A DNA stretch of 64,000 nucleotides. It comes from Pseudomonas sp. SCB32 (GTDB taxonomy: Bacteria > Pseudomonadota > Gammaproteobacteria > Pseudomonadales > Pseudomonadaceae). Below are positions 37,821-48,780 of this stretch, piece after piece; position 1 is the first letter of the stretch, and the number at the start of each line of letters is the position of its first letter. The position numbers were made by a program, and so were the translations under genes. Location: contig NZ_CP045118.1 of the NCBI RefSeq assembly GCF_009189165.1, positions 2,914,001 through 2,978,000 on the forward strand, given 5' to 3'. The notes beneath the pieces were generated by a model that was given only the letters and a program-made list of their open reading frames with translations, was not told the origin of the DNA and did not search any database.

Positions 37821-37904
37821 AAAGAGCCGGGCGATGCCCTGTTGCTGCCGTCACTGGCCGGTGGCGTGCCGCCAGGGATTCGGCCATGCCTACCGCCGCT
37901 CTAG

Positions 37905-37918
37905 TACCAAGGGAGTAG
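37905..37918 (+). promoter_or_regulatory. TACCAAGGGAGTAG motif upstream of cytochrome c550
   Basis: Located about 113 bases before the cytochrome start, after the REP elements. It is a near-exact match of the site at 37429, in the same orientation as the gene. Confidence 0.7.
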
Positions 37919-38030
37919 GCGGCATCACCCAAAGCAGGATTCGGCGCGCGGGCAAGCGTTCTTACCATCGTCACCACGGTCGCCGATCCGGGCGCCGAGC
38001 CTTGCCAAGCATCTCGATGAGGATGAAGTG

Positions 38031-38468
38031 ATGAACAACAAGAATGTGCTGTGCGGCCTGCTGTTGCTGGCTGGCCTGGGTGCCTCGGGTCTGGCCCTGT
38101 CCCACGGCAATGTGACGCCCCAGGCAGTGGATACCACGGGACTGGAACCTCTGGGCAAGGAATGGCGCGACACCAACCCGTACCGCGAGCCCTACGCCAA
38201 CCACGCCAAGGCAGTGGAGATCGGCGCCTCGGCCTACAACCAGAACTGCGCGCGCTGCCACGGTCTGGAAGCCAAGTCCGGCGGTATCGCCCCCGACCTG
38301 CGTAAGCTCGACGTCGGCGCCGAGGGCGACGAGTGGTTCAAGGAGCGGGTGATCAATGGCGCGGTGCGCGATGGTGCCGTCTACATGCCGAAGATGGCCG
38401 ACTACATCAGCCAGGAAGGCCTCTGGGCGATCCGCACCTACCTGGACAGCGTGCACGTGGACGAGTGA
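38031..38468 (+). CDS. exaB: Cytochrome c550 of the PQQ ethanol dehydrogenase (PedF/ExaB type)
   Basis: A 145-residue periplasmic cytochrome with signal peptide (to about 25) and a single heme site CARCH; the Met ligand is probably in VYMPKMADY. It receives electrons from the PQQ alcohol dehydrogenase. GAGG eight bases before ATG 38031 chooses that start over the GTG at 38028. The gene starts an operon with the three that follow. Confidence 0.9.
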   Translation: MNNKNVLCGLLLLAGLGASGLALSHGNVTPQAVDTTGLEPLGKEWRDTNPYREPYANHAKAVEIGASAYNQNCARCHGLEAKSGGIAPDLRKLDVGAEGDEWFKERVINGAVRDGAVYMPKMADYISQEGLWAIRTYLDSVHVDE

Positions 38469-38473
38469 CCGCC

Positions 38474-39361
38474 ATGCGCCTGCCCAATCTGCTGATCGGC
38501 CTGGTCCTGTGCCTGCTGCTGGGGCAGGCGCAGGCCGGGGTCCGCCCCTACGAGGACATGGTCGCCAGCGGCGTGCTGCGGGTGGCCGTGTACGAGAACT
38601 TCCCGCCCTACAGCTTCATGCAGGGTGGGCAGCCACACGGCATCGACATCGACCTGGCGACGCGCCTGGCCAGCGGCTTGGGCATGCGCGCGGAATTTCT
38701 CTGGGTCACCCCGGGCGAGCGGCTGGACGACGACCTGCGCAACTTCATCTGGAAGGGGCACTACCTGCGCCCCGGCGTGGTCGCCGACGTGATGCTGCGC
38801 GTGCCCTACGACCGCGAATACGCCAATCGGCGCAACGATGTCGGCGAGTTCGCCAACGCCCAGGTGGTGATGTTCGGCCCCTACCAGCGCGAGCGCTGGC
38901 AAGTGGTCAACGATGACCGCCGGTTGCCGAAGGTGGACACCATCGCGGCTTTCCGCGAACACCCCATCGGCGTCGAGCTGGACAGCGTGCCGTCCTTCTA
39001 CCTGACCTCGGTGCTGGGCGGACAGCTCAGTCGCATGACCGTGCATTTCCCCAGCACCCAAGCGGCCTTCGACGGCATGCGCTCCGGCAAGGTGGACGCG
39101 GTGATGGCCCTGCGCGGCGAGCTGGACTGGATGCGTGCGCAAGCGGCCGACGAGCATCTGAAGAACGCCGAGAACACCTACCCGAATCTCGGTCAACCCG
39201 AGTGGGACATCGGCATGGCGGTACATGAAAGCAATCGCCAGCTTTCCAATGCCCTGGACGGCGAACTGGAAGAACTGGTGCGCAGCGGTGAGATGGAAAA
39301 GCTCTACGCGGCCTACGGCGTGCGCTACGAACTGCCGGGGCTCTATCAGGACGTGCAGTGA
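38474..39361 (+). CDS. Periplasmic binding-protein-like component (PedG type)
   Basis: The 295-residue protein has a signal peptide (about 1-20) and a family-3 solute-binding fold: VLRVAVYENFPPYSF, GIDIDLATRLA, WDIGMAVHES. No cognate ABC permease is adjacent. It starts five bases after the cytochrome stop. Proteins of this family occur with PQQ alcohol dehydrogenases; they may aid assembly or electron relay. The ligand is unknown. Confidence 0.85.
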   Translation: MRLPNLLIGLVLCLLLGQAQAGVRPYEDMVASGVLRVAVYENFPPYSFMQGGQPHGIDIDLATRLASGLGMRAEFLWVTPGERLDDDLRNFIWKGHYLRPGVVADVMLRVPYDREYANRRNDVGEFANAQVVMFGPYQRERWQVVNDDRRLPKVDTIAAFREHPIGVELDSVPSFYLTSVLGGQLSRMTVHFPSTQAAFDGMRSGKVDAVMALRGELDWMRAQAADEHLKNAENTYPNLGQPEWDIGMAVHESNRQLSNALDGELEELVRSGEMEKLYAAYGVRYELPGLYQDVQ

Positions 39362-39371
39362 GGGAAACAGG

Positions 39372-40121
39372 ATGCACAGGCGCCACGTGTTGCTCGGACT
39401 ATGCGCGCTGCCGTTGCTGGCGGCGGCGGTGGAGGGCGACCCGATGCCCTCGGTGATGTGGGAGTACCACCACCAGCGGTTGCTGAACGGGGAGCCCTAC
39501 GTCTTCGACGAGCGGGTGAAACTGGGCGTGCCGCCCTTCGCCGAGGACTCCCGCCAGGTACCGGTGGAAGTCGACGCCCGCGCCTTGCCGGGGCGCTTCG
39601 ACCGCCTGCTGTTGTGGGCCGAGCTGAACCCGATTCCCCACGTGCTGACGCTTTATCCGGGCGAGCACCTGGAGCCGCTGCTGGCTGTGCGCATCCGTAT
39701 CGAACAGGCTACGCCGATCCGCGCCGCGCTGCGGGACGAGAAGGGCGTCTGGCATGTCGGCTCCGCCTGGATCGCCGCCGCCGGCGGCGGCTGTACCGCG
39801 CCCAGCGTGGTGCGCGCGCAACCCGGCTGGGAGGACCGGCTCGGCCAGGTCCACGGCGGGTCTTGGCCCAAGGGTGAATACAGCCGGGTGCGCCTGTCGG
39901 TGTCGCACCCGATGGACAACGGCCTGGTCGGCGGAATCCCGGAGTTCTACCTGGACCACGCCGAGCTGCGCGGGCCGGACGGCGAAGTCTTCGCCCGGCT
40001 GGACCTGTTCCCGGCGGTGAGCGAAAACCCGACCTTCACCTTCGAGGTGCGCGGCCACCCGCACACCGAACTCTGGCTGCACGACAACAACGGCAACGAA
40101 TTCCAGGCTGCTCTGCCTTGA
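39372..40121 (+). CDS. Quinoprotein-dehydrogenase-associated SoxYZ-like carrier
   Basis: The 249-residue exported protein (signal to about AAAVE at 20) carries an N-terminal SoxY-like part with the GGGC motif and a C-terminal SoxZ-like part ending in HDNNGNEF. SoxYZ proteins carry thio groups on a Cys of a GGCGG-like tail; here the Cys is internal. It follows PedG by ten bases and precedes a metallohydrolase, a known pair in quinoprotein relay systems. Confidence 0.85.
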   Translation: MHRRHVLLGLCALPLLAAAVEGDPMPSVMWEYHHQRLLNGEPYVFDERVKLGVPPFAEDSRQVPVEVDARALPGRFDRLLLWAELNPIPHVLTLYPGEHLEPLLAVRIRIEQATPIRAALRDEKGVWHVGSAWIAAAGGGCTAPSVVRAQPGWEDRLGQVHGGSWPKGEYSRVRLSVSHPMDNGLVGGIPEFYLDHAELRGPDGEVFARLDLFPAVSENPTFTFEVRGHPHTELWLHDNNGNEFQAALP

Positions 40122-40131
40122 CGAGGTGTCC

Positions 40132-41061
40132 ATGCGTTTCCTGCTGATCGCCCTGACGTGCCTGTGCCTGCCGGCACTGGCCGACCTGCAGTATCACCTT
40201 CAACCCCGGCAGATCGCCGACGGCACCTGGCTGGTGGAAGGCAGCACCGATAACTTCGGCAAGGACAATGGCGGTGCCATCGTCAACGTTGCCTTCATCG
40301 ACACCGGCGACGGCGTGCTGGTGATCGATACCGGGCCCTCGAAACGCTACGGCGAAGCCCTGCGCGCAGTGATCCAGCAGACCACCGGCAAGCCGGTGAG
40401 GCGCGTGCTGCTGACCCATCACCATCCCGATCACGTGCTGGGCAACCAGGCCTTCGCCGACGTGCCCATCGGTGCGCTGGCCGGCACCAGCAAGCTGCTT
40501 AACGAGCAGGGCAACGCCATGGCGGAGAACATGTACCGCCTGGTAGGTGACTGGATGCGTGGCACCGAGGTGGTGCTACCAACGGAAACGGTGGCGCCGG
40601 GTACATTCCAGATGGGCAGCCATCGCTTCAGTCTTGTCGGGTTACGTGGCCACACCGGCGCGGACCTGGCGATCCTCGACGAGACCACCGGTGTGCTGCT
40701 CGCCGGGGACATAGTGTTCTACCAACGTGCGCTGACCACACCGAACAGTCCGGGGCTGGACGTGTGGCTGGGCGATCTCGACACGCTGCAGAAACTGCCG
40801 TGGACGATTATCGTCCCCGGCCATGGCCCTATCGCCACCGATGCCGCGCCCTTTGCGCAGATGCGCGACTACCTTGGCTGGCTCGACAGCGTGATGCGCG
40901 ACGGCATCGCCCAGGGCTCGGACATGAACGACCTCCTGCGCACGCCCATCCCCGAGCGTTTCGCTGGCGTCAGCCTGACGCGCTACGAGCTGATCCGAAG
41001 CGTCAGTCACCTCTATCCACGCTACGAGCAGAAGGCACTGCCGCGCGTCGATGAACAGTGA
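40132..41061 (+). CDS. Quinoprotein relay-system zinc metallohydrolase
   Basis: The 309-residue exported enzyme has a signal peptide (to about 20) and a metallo-beta-lactamase core with the zinc motif THHHPDH and later LRGHTGAD and PGHG ligands. It is the partner of the SoxYZ-like carrier. GAGG five bases upstream selects the ATG at 40132 over a GTG at 40126. Its actual substrate is unknown. Confidence 0.88.
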   Translation: MRFLLIALTCLCLPALADLQYHLQPRQIADGTWLVEGSTDNFGKDNGGAIVNVAFIDTGDGVLVIDTGPSKRYGEALRAVIQQTTGKPVRRVLLTHHHPDHVLGNQAFADVPIGALAGTSKLLNEQGNAMAENMYRLVGDWMRGTEVVLPTETVAPGTFQMGSHRFSLVGLRGHTGADLAILDETTGVLLAGDIVFYQRALTTPNSPGLDVWLGDLDTLQKLPWTIIVPGHGPIATDAAPFAQMRDYLGWLDSVMRDGIAQGSDMNDLLRTPIPERFAGVSLTRYELIRSVSHLYPRYEQKALPRVDEQ

Positions 41062-41071
41062 CTGCGCTCTC

Positions 41072-41151
41072 GTAGGATGGCGTGGAGCGAAGCGATACCC
41101 ATCAATCCGTGTGCCGACAGGATGGGTTTCGCTCCGCTCTACCCATCCTAC
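41072..41151. repeat. REP-type inverted pair
   Basis: GTAGGATGGCGTGGAGCGAA (41072) is mirrored at 41122-41151. It resembles the pair at 28224-28304. It starts 11 bases after the metallohydrolase stop and may end or stabilise that transcript. Nothing else is visible between it and the motif at 41263. Confidence 0.8.
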
Positions 41152-41262
41152 GCCGTCCATCTTCAAACGTAGGGGCGCAATCCCTCCTCGATAGTCTCCA
41201 TCACGGAGGGCGTCCGCTCCTACGCAAGCCTTGAATTTCGCGCCGCTGCGGCAAGGTATTGC

Positions 41263-41276
41263 TACCAAGGAACTAG
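41263..41276 (+). promoter_or_regulatory. TACCAAGGAACTAG motif upstream of the ethanol dehydrogenase
   Basis: It lies 108 bases before the dehydrogenase start, in the same orientation, and differs from the other sites mainly in the AACTAG half. Confidence 0.65.
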
Positions 41277-41383
41277 AGAATTCGGCACTGCGTTCAATTG
41301 TTGGCCACCGTCGCCAAACCAAGAATCTGCGACAGACCGGGAAACTTTCCCGGGTACAACAACAATCGCAGAGGCGCACCGCC

Positions 41384-43156
41384 ATGAGAAAGCTTCAACC
41401 TTTCGCCCGCACCGTGCTGTTCACCGCCGTCAGCCTGGCCAGCCTGGGTGCCCACGCCGGGGTCACCGACCAGGACATCAGTGATTCCGCCAAACGCACA
41501 GACCAGATCGTGGTCAACGGGATCAACCAGCAGGGTCAGCGCTTCAGCCCGCTGAACACCCTGAACAGCGACAACGTGAAGGAACTGCGGCCGGTCTGGG
41601 CGCTGTCCTTCGGTGGGGAGAAGCAGCGTGGCCAGCAGGCGCAACCGCTGATCAAGGATGGCGTGATGTACGTCACCGCCTCCTACTCGCGGGTGTTCGC
41701 AGCAGACGCGCGCACCGGGCGCAAGCTGTGGCAGTACGACGCGCGCCTGCCCGACGGCATCATGCCCTGCTGCGACGTGATCAACCGTGGCGTCGCGCTC
41801 TATGGCGACCTGGTGATTTTCGGCACCCTTGACGCCAAGCTGGTCGCCCTGAACAAGGACACCGGTAAGGTGGTGTGGAAGAAGACCGTGGCCGACTACA
41901 AGGCCGGTTACTCCATCTCCGCCGCGCCGCTGATCGCCAAGGGCAAGCTGATCACCGGCGTGGCTGGAGGCGAGTTCGGCGTGGTCGGCAAGATCGAGGC
42001 GTACGACCCCAACAACGGCGAGCTGCTGTGGAGCCGCCCGACGGTGGAAGGCCACATGGGCTACGTCTACAAGGACGGCAAGCCGGTCGAGAACGGCATC
42101 TCCGGCGGCGAAGCGGGCAAGACCTGGCCGGGCGACCTGTGGAAGACCGGCGGCGCCGCGCCCTGGCTGGGCGGCTACTACGACCCGAGCACCGACTCGC
42201 TGTTCATCGGCACCGGCAACCCGTCGCCGTGGAACTCGCACCTGCGCCCGGGCGACAACCTGTACTCCTCCTCGCGTCTGGCGCTGAATCCTGATGACGG
42301 CTCGATCAAGTGGCACTTCCAGACCACCCCGCACGATGGCTGGGACTTCGACGGCGTCAACGAGCTGGTTTCCTTCGACTACAAGGACGGCGGAAAGACC
42401 GTGCAGGCCGCGGCCACCGCCGACCGCAACGGTTTCTTCTACGTGCTCGACCGCACCAACGGCAAGTTCATCCGTGGTTTCCCCTTCGTCGACAAGGTGA
42501 CCTGGGCCAAGGGCCTGGATGACAACGGCCGGCCGATCTACGACGACGCCCACCGTCCGGGCGCGCCGGGCGAGGGCACCGAGAAGGGCTCCTCGGTCTT
42601 CGTCGCGCCGTCCTTCCTCGGCGGCAAGAACTGGATGCCCATGGCCTACAGCCAGGACACAGGCCTGTTCTACGTGCCGTCCAACGAGTGGGGCATGGAC
42701 ATGTGGAACGAGAACATCGCCTACAAGAAGGGCGCGGCGTACCTCGGCGCGGGGTTCACCATCAAGCCGCTGAACGAGAAGTACATCGGCGTGCTGCGCG
42801 CCATCGATCCGAAGACCGGCAAGCAGGTCTGGCGCTACGAGAACTACGCGCCGCTGTGGGGCGGCGTGCTGGCGACCCACGGCAACCTGGTGTTCACCGG
42901 CAACCCCGAGGGCTTCCTGATGGCCTTCGACGCCAAGACCGGCAAGAAGCTCTACGAGTTCAACACCGGCTCGGGCGTGATCGCCTCGCCGATTACCTGG
43001 GAAATGGACGGCGAGCAGTACGTGACTGTGCTGTCCGGCTGGGGCGGCGCGGTGCCGCTGTGGGGTGGCGAGGTGGCCAAGCGGATCAAGGACCTGGACC
43101 AGGGCGGGATGATCTGGACGTTTAAGCTGCCCAAGGATCTGGTGGCGAAGAAGTGA
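41384..43156 (+). CDS. pedH: PQQ-dependent alcohol dehydrogenase, lanthanide type by signature (PedH-like)
   Basis: The 590-residue protein has a signal peptide (to about Ala25) and an eight-bladed quinoprotein propeller. Cys129-Cys130 (MPCCDV) form the disulfide ring by PQQ. Metal ligands are Glu197 and Asn279; the catalytic Asp321 lies in WDFDGVN. Two residues on, Asp323 is the extra Asp found in lanthanide enzymes (XoxF, ExaF, PedH); calcium ethanol dehydrogenases such as P. aeruginosa ExaA have Ser there. The likeness to P. putida PedH is strong over the whole length. It oxidises ethanol and other alcohols in the periplasm, passing electrons to c550. The start at 41384 has GAGG upstream. 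Confidence 0.92.
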   Translation: MRKLQPFARTVLFTAVSLASLGAHAGVTDQDISDSAKRTDQIVVNGINQQGQRFSPLNTLNSDNVKELRPVWALSFGGEKQRGQQAQPLIKDGVMYVTASYSRVFAADARTGRKLWQYDARLPDGIMPCCDVINRGVALYGDLVIFGTLDAKLVALNKDTGKVVWKKTVADYKAGYSISAAPLIAKGKLITGVAGGEFGVVGKIEAYDPNNGELLWSRPTVEGHMGYVYKDGKPVENGISGGEAGKTWPGDLWKTGGAAPWLGGYYDPSTDSLFIGTGNPSPWNSHLRPGDNLYSSSRLALNPDDGSIKWHFQTTPHDGWDFDGVNELVSFDYKDGGKTVQAAATADRNGFFYVLDRTNGKFIRGFPFVDKVTWAKGLDDNGRPIYDDAHRPGAPGEGTEKGSSVFVAPSFLGGKNWMPMAYSQDTGLFYVPSNEWGMDMWNENIAYKKGAAYLGAGFTIKPLNEKYIGVLRAIDPKTGKQVWRYENYAPLWGGVLATHGNLVFTGNPEGFLMAFDAKTGKKLYEFNTGSGVIASPITWEMDGEQYVTVLSGWGGAVPLWGGEVAKRIKDLDQGGMIWTFKLPKDLVAKK

Positions 43157-43177
43157 TGTTGTTGTGAGGTGAGCAGG

Positions 43178-43207
43178 GGGCCGGCCGTTTAGCTGGCCCT
43201 TTGTTTT
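43178..43207 (+). terminator. Intrinsic terminator after pedH
   Basis: A seven-pair stem (43178-43184 with 43193-43199, one G-T pair) is followed by TTTGTTTTT. It begins 22 bases after the dehydrogenase stop. Confidence 0.8.
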
Positions 43208-43235
43208 TGCGGGCGAGGGGTGGTGCTCCCGTGGG

Positions 43236-43953
43236 GCGGACCTTGTCCGCGATGTTTCTGGTTTGGGTGTTCTGCGTCGCTTCGGCGTGTGCTGAGACGT
43301 TTTGTTTCGCCCCCTCGGGCGAGTCACTTCTTCCAAACGTCGGAAGGCCGCCCCCAAAGAAGTAACCAAGAAGGCTCGTCCCGACATGCGGGTCCGGCTT
43401 CGCCGGACTCCCCTCCTGACGGGACTCTGCGCGCGCCTGCGACTCTGGCTGCTTCATGCTGAATGGCTCTTCGTAGGATGGCGTAGAGCGAAGCGAAACC
43501 CATCAAGGCGGATAACGCTGTGCGTTATTCGCCCTACGGGTGTTCATCCTGCAACGCAGGTGCAATGGCAGGCCTTCGCGGACAAACTCCGCTCCTACGA
43601 GAGCAGAAGCAACGCGGAGCTTTTGCTTTGCACTGGAGACTTCCAGAGAAACCTCCGCGCGCACCGGAGCGCCCCTTCAGGAGGCCGAGCGGAGTCGGAG
43701 TTTCAGGGGTTGAGCGACATGGATGTCGCGAGAGCGTCGTTGGGCCATGGATGGCCCGTCGACGCGTGCCCCTGAAACTTCGATGGAGCGAGGGAATTTT
43801 TCGCCTAAGCGAAAAACCGGATGCAGGGGCAGACCTTTTGGTTCCTTTTGGGGCCCCAAAACGGACTCGCCCGAGGGGGCGAAACAAAAAGTCTCATCCC
43901 ACACCGAAGCGGCGCAAAAACACCCAAACGAAAGCGTCGCGGACAAAGTCCGC
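43236..43953. repeat. Large inverted repeat with REP elements between pedH and exaC
   Basis: An 89-base arm at 43236-43324 is inverted at 43865-43953 with about 80% identity. The 540 bases between contain a REP at 43474-43542 and further smaller palindromes. Frames here are short and repeat-derived, so I call no gene in 43157-44099. Such compound repeats occur at many places in Pseudomonas chromosomes. Confidence 0.75.
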
Positions 43954-43983
43954 TCCTACGAAGAGCCCACGCCCCACATCTAC

Positions 43984-43997
43984 TACCAAATGAGTAA
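43984..43997 (+). promoter_or_regulatory. TACCAAATGAGTAA motif upstream of exaC
   Basis: It lies 103 bases before the aldehyde dehydrogenase start, immediately after the inverted repeat, in the same orientation as the gene. Confidence 0.65.
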
Positions 43998-44099
43998 CCC
44001 ACCCCTCCCATGGGTGCATTCCGAGCAGGAAAGGGCGCTGCCTAAGATCGCTCCATGACCTGGCCGATGTAGGCCGGGACCCGACAGGAGAGCATCCCC

Positions 44100-45620
<1,521 letters not shown>

Positions 45621-45780
45621 TCCTCGGCTGATGTGAGCGCAAGCCGGTGTGCCGTCCCCCATCAGGCGCGCCGGCTTCCACCTCCGGTGTGCCCGCCGCC
45701 CGGGCATCCCTTGTCTCGACGCGCCCGTTCGGGCGGCCGTCCGCTTCCGTGCCCACTTCCTCGGGCGACGGTCTTCGTCG

Positions 45781-45808
45781 AACGCGACTCCGGTCGCGTT
45801 TTCTTTTT
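45781..45808 (+). terminator. Intrinsic terminator downstream of exaC
   Basis: A perfect eight-pair stem (45781-45788 with 45793-45800), four-base loop TCCG, then TTCTTTTT. It lies 160 bases after the exaC stop. Confidence 0.8.
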
Positions 45809-45866
45809 CGGGCGGACTGTGAAGGATCGGACTCCGTACGTGGTGCAACTGCGCTCAGGCGGCCCC

Positions 45867-45924
45867 TGTAGGAGCGGGCCATGCCCGCGAGCTGGCGGAT
45901 AACGCTGCGCGTTATTCGCCCTAC
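45867..45924. repeat. REP palindromes
   Basis: TGTAGGAGCGGGCCATGCCCGC (45867) and GGCGGATAACGC with its complement (45894-45924) end at the stop of the 79-residue gene, on which they may act as terminator. Confidence 0.8.
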
Positions 45925-46160
45925 GGTCGTACCTGGGCCTCTGCGGCGTCGTACAGCCGGGCGGCATCGTCGGGCAGGAATTCCAGGCAGGAGAAGGCGC
46001 CGGCCAGCACTTCGGCCGAAGGCGCGCCGTGATCGGGGATGCCGGCGAGGAAGCTGAGCATGTGGCGCAGGGCTCGATGGCGCGCGTAGGCGGCGTCTTG
46101 CAGCGATAGGTAGCTGGGGTCGTCGTTCAGGCGGAGCAGGGACGGTGTGGTGAAAGTCAT
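45921..46160 (-). CDS. Small protein of unknown function (79 residues)
   Basis: The product begins MTFTTPSLLRLNDDP and is mostly helical, with an acidic C-terminal part (FLPDDAARLYDAAEAQVRP). It resembles small Pseudomonas-restricted proteins of unknown function. The start ATG at 46160 has only AGG nearby. It follows an elaborate structured leader, which suggests post-transcriptional control. A frame from 46202 would add 14 residues but is less likely. Confidence 0.55.
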   Translation of the reverse strand: MTFTTPSLLRLNDDPSYLSLQDAAYARHRALRHMLSFLAGIPDHGAPSAEVLAGAFSCLEFLPDDAARLYDAAEAQVRP

Positions 46161-46410
46161 GGTTGTACCTCGTGTCCTTGAGTTTCCGCGCCCTGACGCC
46201 AATCAGGGTGGGCGGACCGTACAGGTTGGCGTACCGGGACACGAGCAACCGGCGCATCCGAAGATGCCCTGCACGGTCCCCCCATAACGCGGGTGCAACC
46301 ATGCGAGCCACCCAGCGATGCTCGGTGGCTGCTCGAATCGTCGGGACGCCAATCCCGAACCGCCCAGATGGGGCAGCGGGGCCACGTTAGGGACTCGGAT
46401 GGTGAGTGTC
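46161..46410 (-). ncRNA. Candidate structured leader RNA of the 79-residue gene
   Basis: On the minus strand this 250-base leader has several stems: a GCATC stem capped by UUCG (46254-46267), a seven-pair AGCCACC stem (46306-46312 with 46324-46330), and two mutually exclusive ones near the start codon: 46191-46196 with 46203-46208, or 46196-46202 with 46226-46232. The exclusive pair looks like a switch. No known riboswitch class is recognised. Boundaries are approximate. Confidence 0.4.
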
Positions 46411-46580
46411 AATCGGAGGGTTCCGACGTTCGCTGCAGGTTCGTTTCGCGGGCATGACTCGCTCCTGCAGTGAGCCATTGCGCCGAGCCTACCCGCAGGA
46501 AAGGGCGATGCCCGTGATGCTCGCGGGGCAGCCGCGTCCTGGCTGGCGGTCTAGTCTGGATCGGCAAGGCCCGCACTCAC

Positions 46581-46594
46581 TACCAAATCAGGGG
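46581..46594 (+). promoter_or_regulatory. TACCAAATCAGGGG motif upstream of pqqA
   Basis: It shares TACCAAAT with the exaC site but lacks the second AGTAG half. It is 127 bases before the pqqA start. Confidence 0.5.
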
Positions 46595-46707
46595 GGAATC
46601 TCCTTCGAAAGTATCATTCGGCGTGTCTGCCCCCGGTGGTTAACTCGACCTACCGGAACAACCGGTGCGATGCCTGAACGACATCCCTACAACAAGAGGA
46701 CAGACCC

Positions 46708-46779
46708 ATGTGGACCAAGCCTAGCTTCACCGACCTGCGCCTTGGCTTCGAAGTGACCCTGTACTTCGCCAACCGCTGA
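46708..46779 (+). CDS. pqqA: PqqA, precursor peptide of PQQ
   Basis: The 23-residue peptide begins MWTKPSF and contains Glu15 and Tyr19 (E-V-T-L-Y), the two residues fused into PQQ. A GAGGACAG-type site is just before the ATG. It is followed 47 bases later by pqqB. Confidence 0.95.
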   Translation: MWTKPSFTDLRLGFEVTLYFANR

Positions 46780-46826
46780 TCCACTCGGCCCCGGTCCGCC
46801 GGGGCCCCTGCCCACGGGGCACTGTC

Positions 46827-47741
46827 ATGCACATCCGAATTCTCGGGTCGGCCGCCGGCGGCGGCTTCCCCCAGTGGAACTGCAATTGCCGCAACTGTCG
46901 CGGCGTACGCGACGGCAGCGTGATCGCGCAGCCACGCACCCAGTCGTCCATCGCGCTGTCTGACGATGGCGAGAATTGGATCCTCTGTAACGCATCCCCC
47001 GACATCCGCGCTCAGCTCGCGTCCTTCCCGGCGCTGCAACCGGCGCGGCGCCTGCGCGATTCGGCGATCGCCGCCATCGTCCTGCTGGACAGCCAGATCG
47101 ACCACACCACCGGCCTGCTCAGCCTGCGCGAGGGTTGCCCGCACGAGGTGTGGTGCACCGAGATGGTCCACCAGGACCTGACCACGGGTTTCCCGCTGTT
47201 CCCCATGCTGTCGCACTGGAACGGCGGGCTGAAGCACAACCGCATCGCGCTGGATGCCGAACCCTTCACCATTCCGGCCTGTCCGGGCCTGCGCATCACC
47301 GCCATCGCCCTGCGCAGCAGCGCGCCGCCGTACTCGCCGCACCGGGGTAACCCGCATCCGGGCGACAACATCGGCCTGTTCGTCGAAGACCTCTCCACCG
47401 GCGGCAAGTTGTTCTACGCGCCGGGCCTGGGGCAGGTGGACGACGGCCTGCTGGACTGGATGCGCCGCGCCGACTGCCTGCTGGTGGACGGCACACTGTG
47501 GCGCGACGACGAGATGCGCGTCTGCGAAGTGGGCGACAAGCTCGGCAGCGAGATGGGCCACCTGGCCCAGAGCGGCCCCTGCGGCATGCTCGAAGTGCTC
47601 GACGGCATCCAAGGGCCGCGCAAGGTGCTCATCCATATCAACAACACCAATCCCATCCTCGACATCGCCTCGCCCGAACGCGCCGAACTGGACGCGCACG
47701 GCGTCGAGGTGGCGTTCGATGGCATGGGTATCTACCTGTGA
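46827..47741 (+). CDS. pqqB: PqqB, metallo-beta-lactamase-fold hydroxylase of PQQ biosynthesis
   Basis: The 304-residue protein has the usual length and the N-terminal [14 protein letters not shown] motif with zinc cysteines, then the conserved [13 protein letters not shown] stretch. PqqB hydroxylates the tyrosine part of the cross-linked intermediate. It starts 47 bases after pqqA in the pqqABCDE operon. Confidence 0.95.
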   Translation: MHIRILGSAAGGGFPQWNCNCRNCRGVRDGSVIAQPRTQSSIALSDDGENWILCNASPDIRAQLASFPALQPARRLRDSAIAAIVLLDSQIDHTTGLLSLREGCPHEVWCTEMVHQDLTTGFPLFPMLSHWNGGLKHNRIALDAEPFTIPACPGLRITAIALRSSAPPYSPHRGNPHPGDNIGLFVEDLSTGGKLFYAPGLGQVDDGLLDWMRRADCLLVDGTLWRDDEMRVCEVGDKLGSEMGHLAQSGPCGMLEVLDGIQGPRKVLIHINNTNPILDIASPERAELDAHGVEVAFDGMGIYL

Positions 47742-47752
47742 GGGGAACCGCC

Positions 47753-48502
47753 ATGACCCGAGAAGCCATGAGCCCCGCCGAGTTCGAGCAGGCGCTGCGC
47801 GCCAAGGGCGCCTGCTATCACATCTTCCATCCGTACCACGTGGCCATGTACGAAGGCCGCGCGACCCGCGAGCAGATCCAGGGCTGGGTGGCCAACCGCT
47901 TCTACTACCAGCTGAACATTCCGCTGAAGGATGCGGCGATCCTCGCCAACTGCCCGGAACGCGAGGTGCGTCGCGAGTGGCTGCAACGCATCCTCGACCA
48001 TGACGGCGCACCGGGCGAGGAGGGCGGCATCGAGGCCTGGCTGCGCCTCGCCGAGTCCGTGGGGTTGGACCGCGAGCAGGTGCTGTCCCAGGAGCTGGTG
48101 CTGCCCGGCGTGCGCTTCGCGGTGGACGCCTACGTCAACTTCGCCCGCCGTGCCAGCTGGCAGGAAGCGGCCAGCAGTTCGCTGACCGAGCTGTTCGCCC
48201 CGCAGATCCACCAGTCGCGCCTGGACAGCTGGCCGCAGCACTACCCGTGGATCGACGCCAGCGGCTACGACTACTTCCGCAAGCGCCTGTCCCAGGCGCG
48301 CCGCGACGTCGAGCATGGCCTGCGCATCACCCTGGAGCACTACCGCACCCGCGAGGCCCAGGAGCGCATGCTGGAAATCCTGCAATTCAAGCTCGACGTG
48401 CTCTGGAGCATGCTCGACGCGATGAGCATGGCCTATGAACTGCAGCGCCCGCCGTACCACACGGTGACGACCGAGCGCGTATGGCACAGGGGGTTGCTGT
48501 GA
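47753..48502 (+). CDS. pqqC: PqqC, pyrroloquinoline-quinone synthase
   Basis: The 249-residue all-helical oxidase catalyses the last ring closure and eight-electron oxidation to PQQ without a cofactor. Visible are [28 protein letters not shown], and HPW-like [16 protein letters not shown]. It starts at the ATG at 47753 and its TGA overlaps the pqqD ATG by one base. Confidence 0.95.
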   Translation: MTREAMSPAEFEQALRAKGACYHIFHPYHVAMYEGRATREQIQGWVANRFYYQLNIPLKDAAILANCPEREVRREWLQRILDHDGAPGEEGGIEAWLRLAESVGLDREQVLSQELVLPGVRFAVDAYVNFARRASWQEAASSSLTELFAPQIHQSRLDSWPQHYPWIDASGYDYFRKRLSQARRDVEHGLRITLEHYRTREAQERMLEILQFKLDVLWSMLDAMSMAYELQRPPYHTVTTERVWHRGLL

Positions 48503-48780
48503 TGAGTCTGCCTTCACTGGACAGCGTACCGGCGCTGCGCCGGGGTTTCCGCCTGCAATTCGAACCGGCTCAGGGCTGCCACGTGCTGCTCTATCCTGAA
48601 GGGATGGTGAAGCTCAACGACAGCGCCGGGGCGATCCTCGGCCGCGTCGACGGGCAATCCGACGTCGCCGGCATCATCGACGGCCTGCGCGGCGATTTCC
48701 CCGGCGTGCCGGGCATCGACGAAGACATCATGGCATTCCTCGAGGTGGCCCATGCGCAATTCTGGATCGAGCTGCGCTGA
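48502..48780 (+). CDS. pqqD: PqqD, peptide chaperone
   Basis: The 92-residue protein binds PqqA and presents it to PqqE. The [21 protein letters not shown] segment is typical of the family. It overlaps both neighbours (one base with pqqC and 29 with pqqE). Confidence 0.94.
   Translation: MSLPSLDSVPALRRGFRLQFEPAQGCHVLLYPEGMVKLNDSAGAILGRVDGQSDVAGIIDGLRGDFPGVPGIDEDIMAFLEVAHAQFWIELR

Noticed and set aside
43302..43775. Open frames between pedH and exaC
   Set aside because: They fall in the inverted repeat and REP elements, which explains their recurrence in Pseudomonas without implying a protein.
46203..46478. Minus-strand frame of 91 codons in the leader of the 79-residue gene
   Set aside because: The stem structures and absence of a good start site favour an untranslated leader over a gene.
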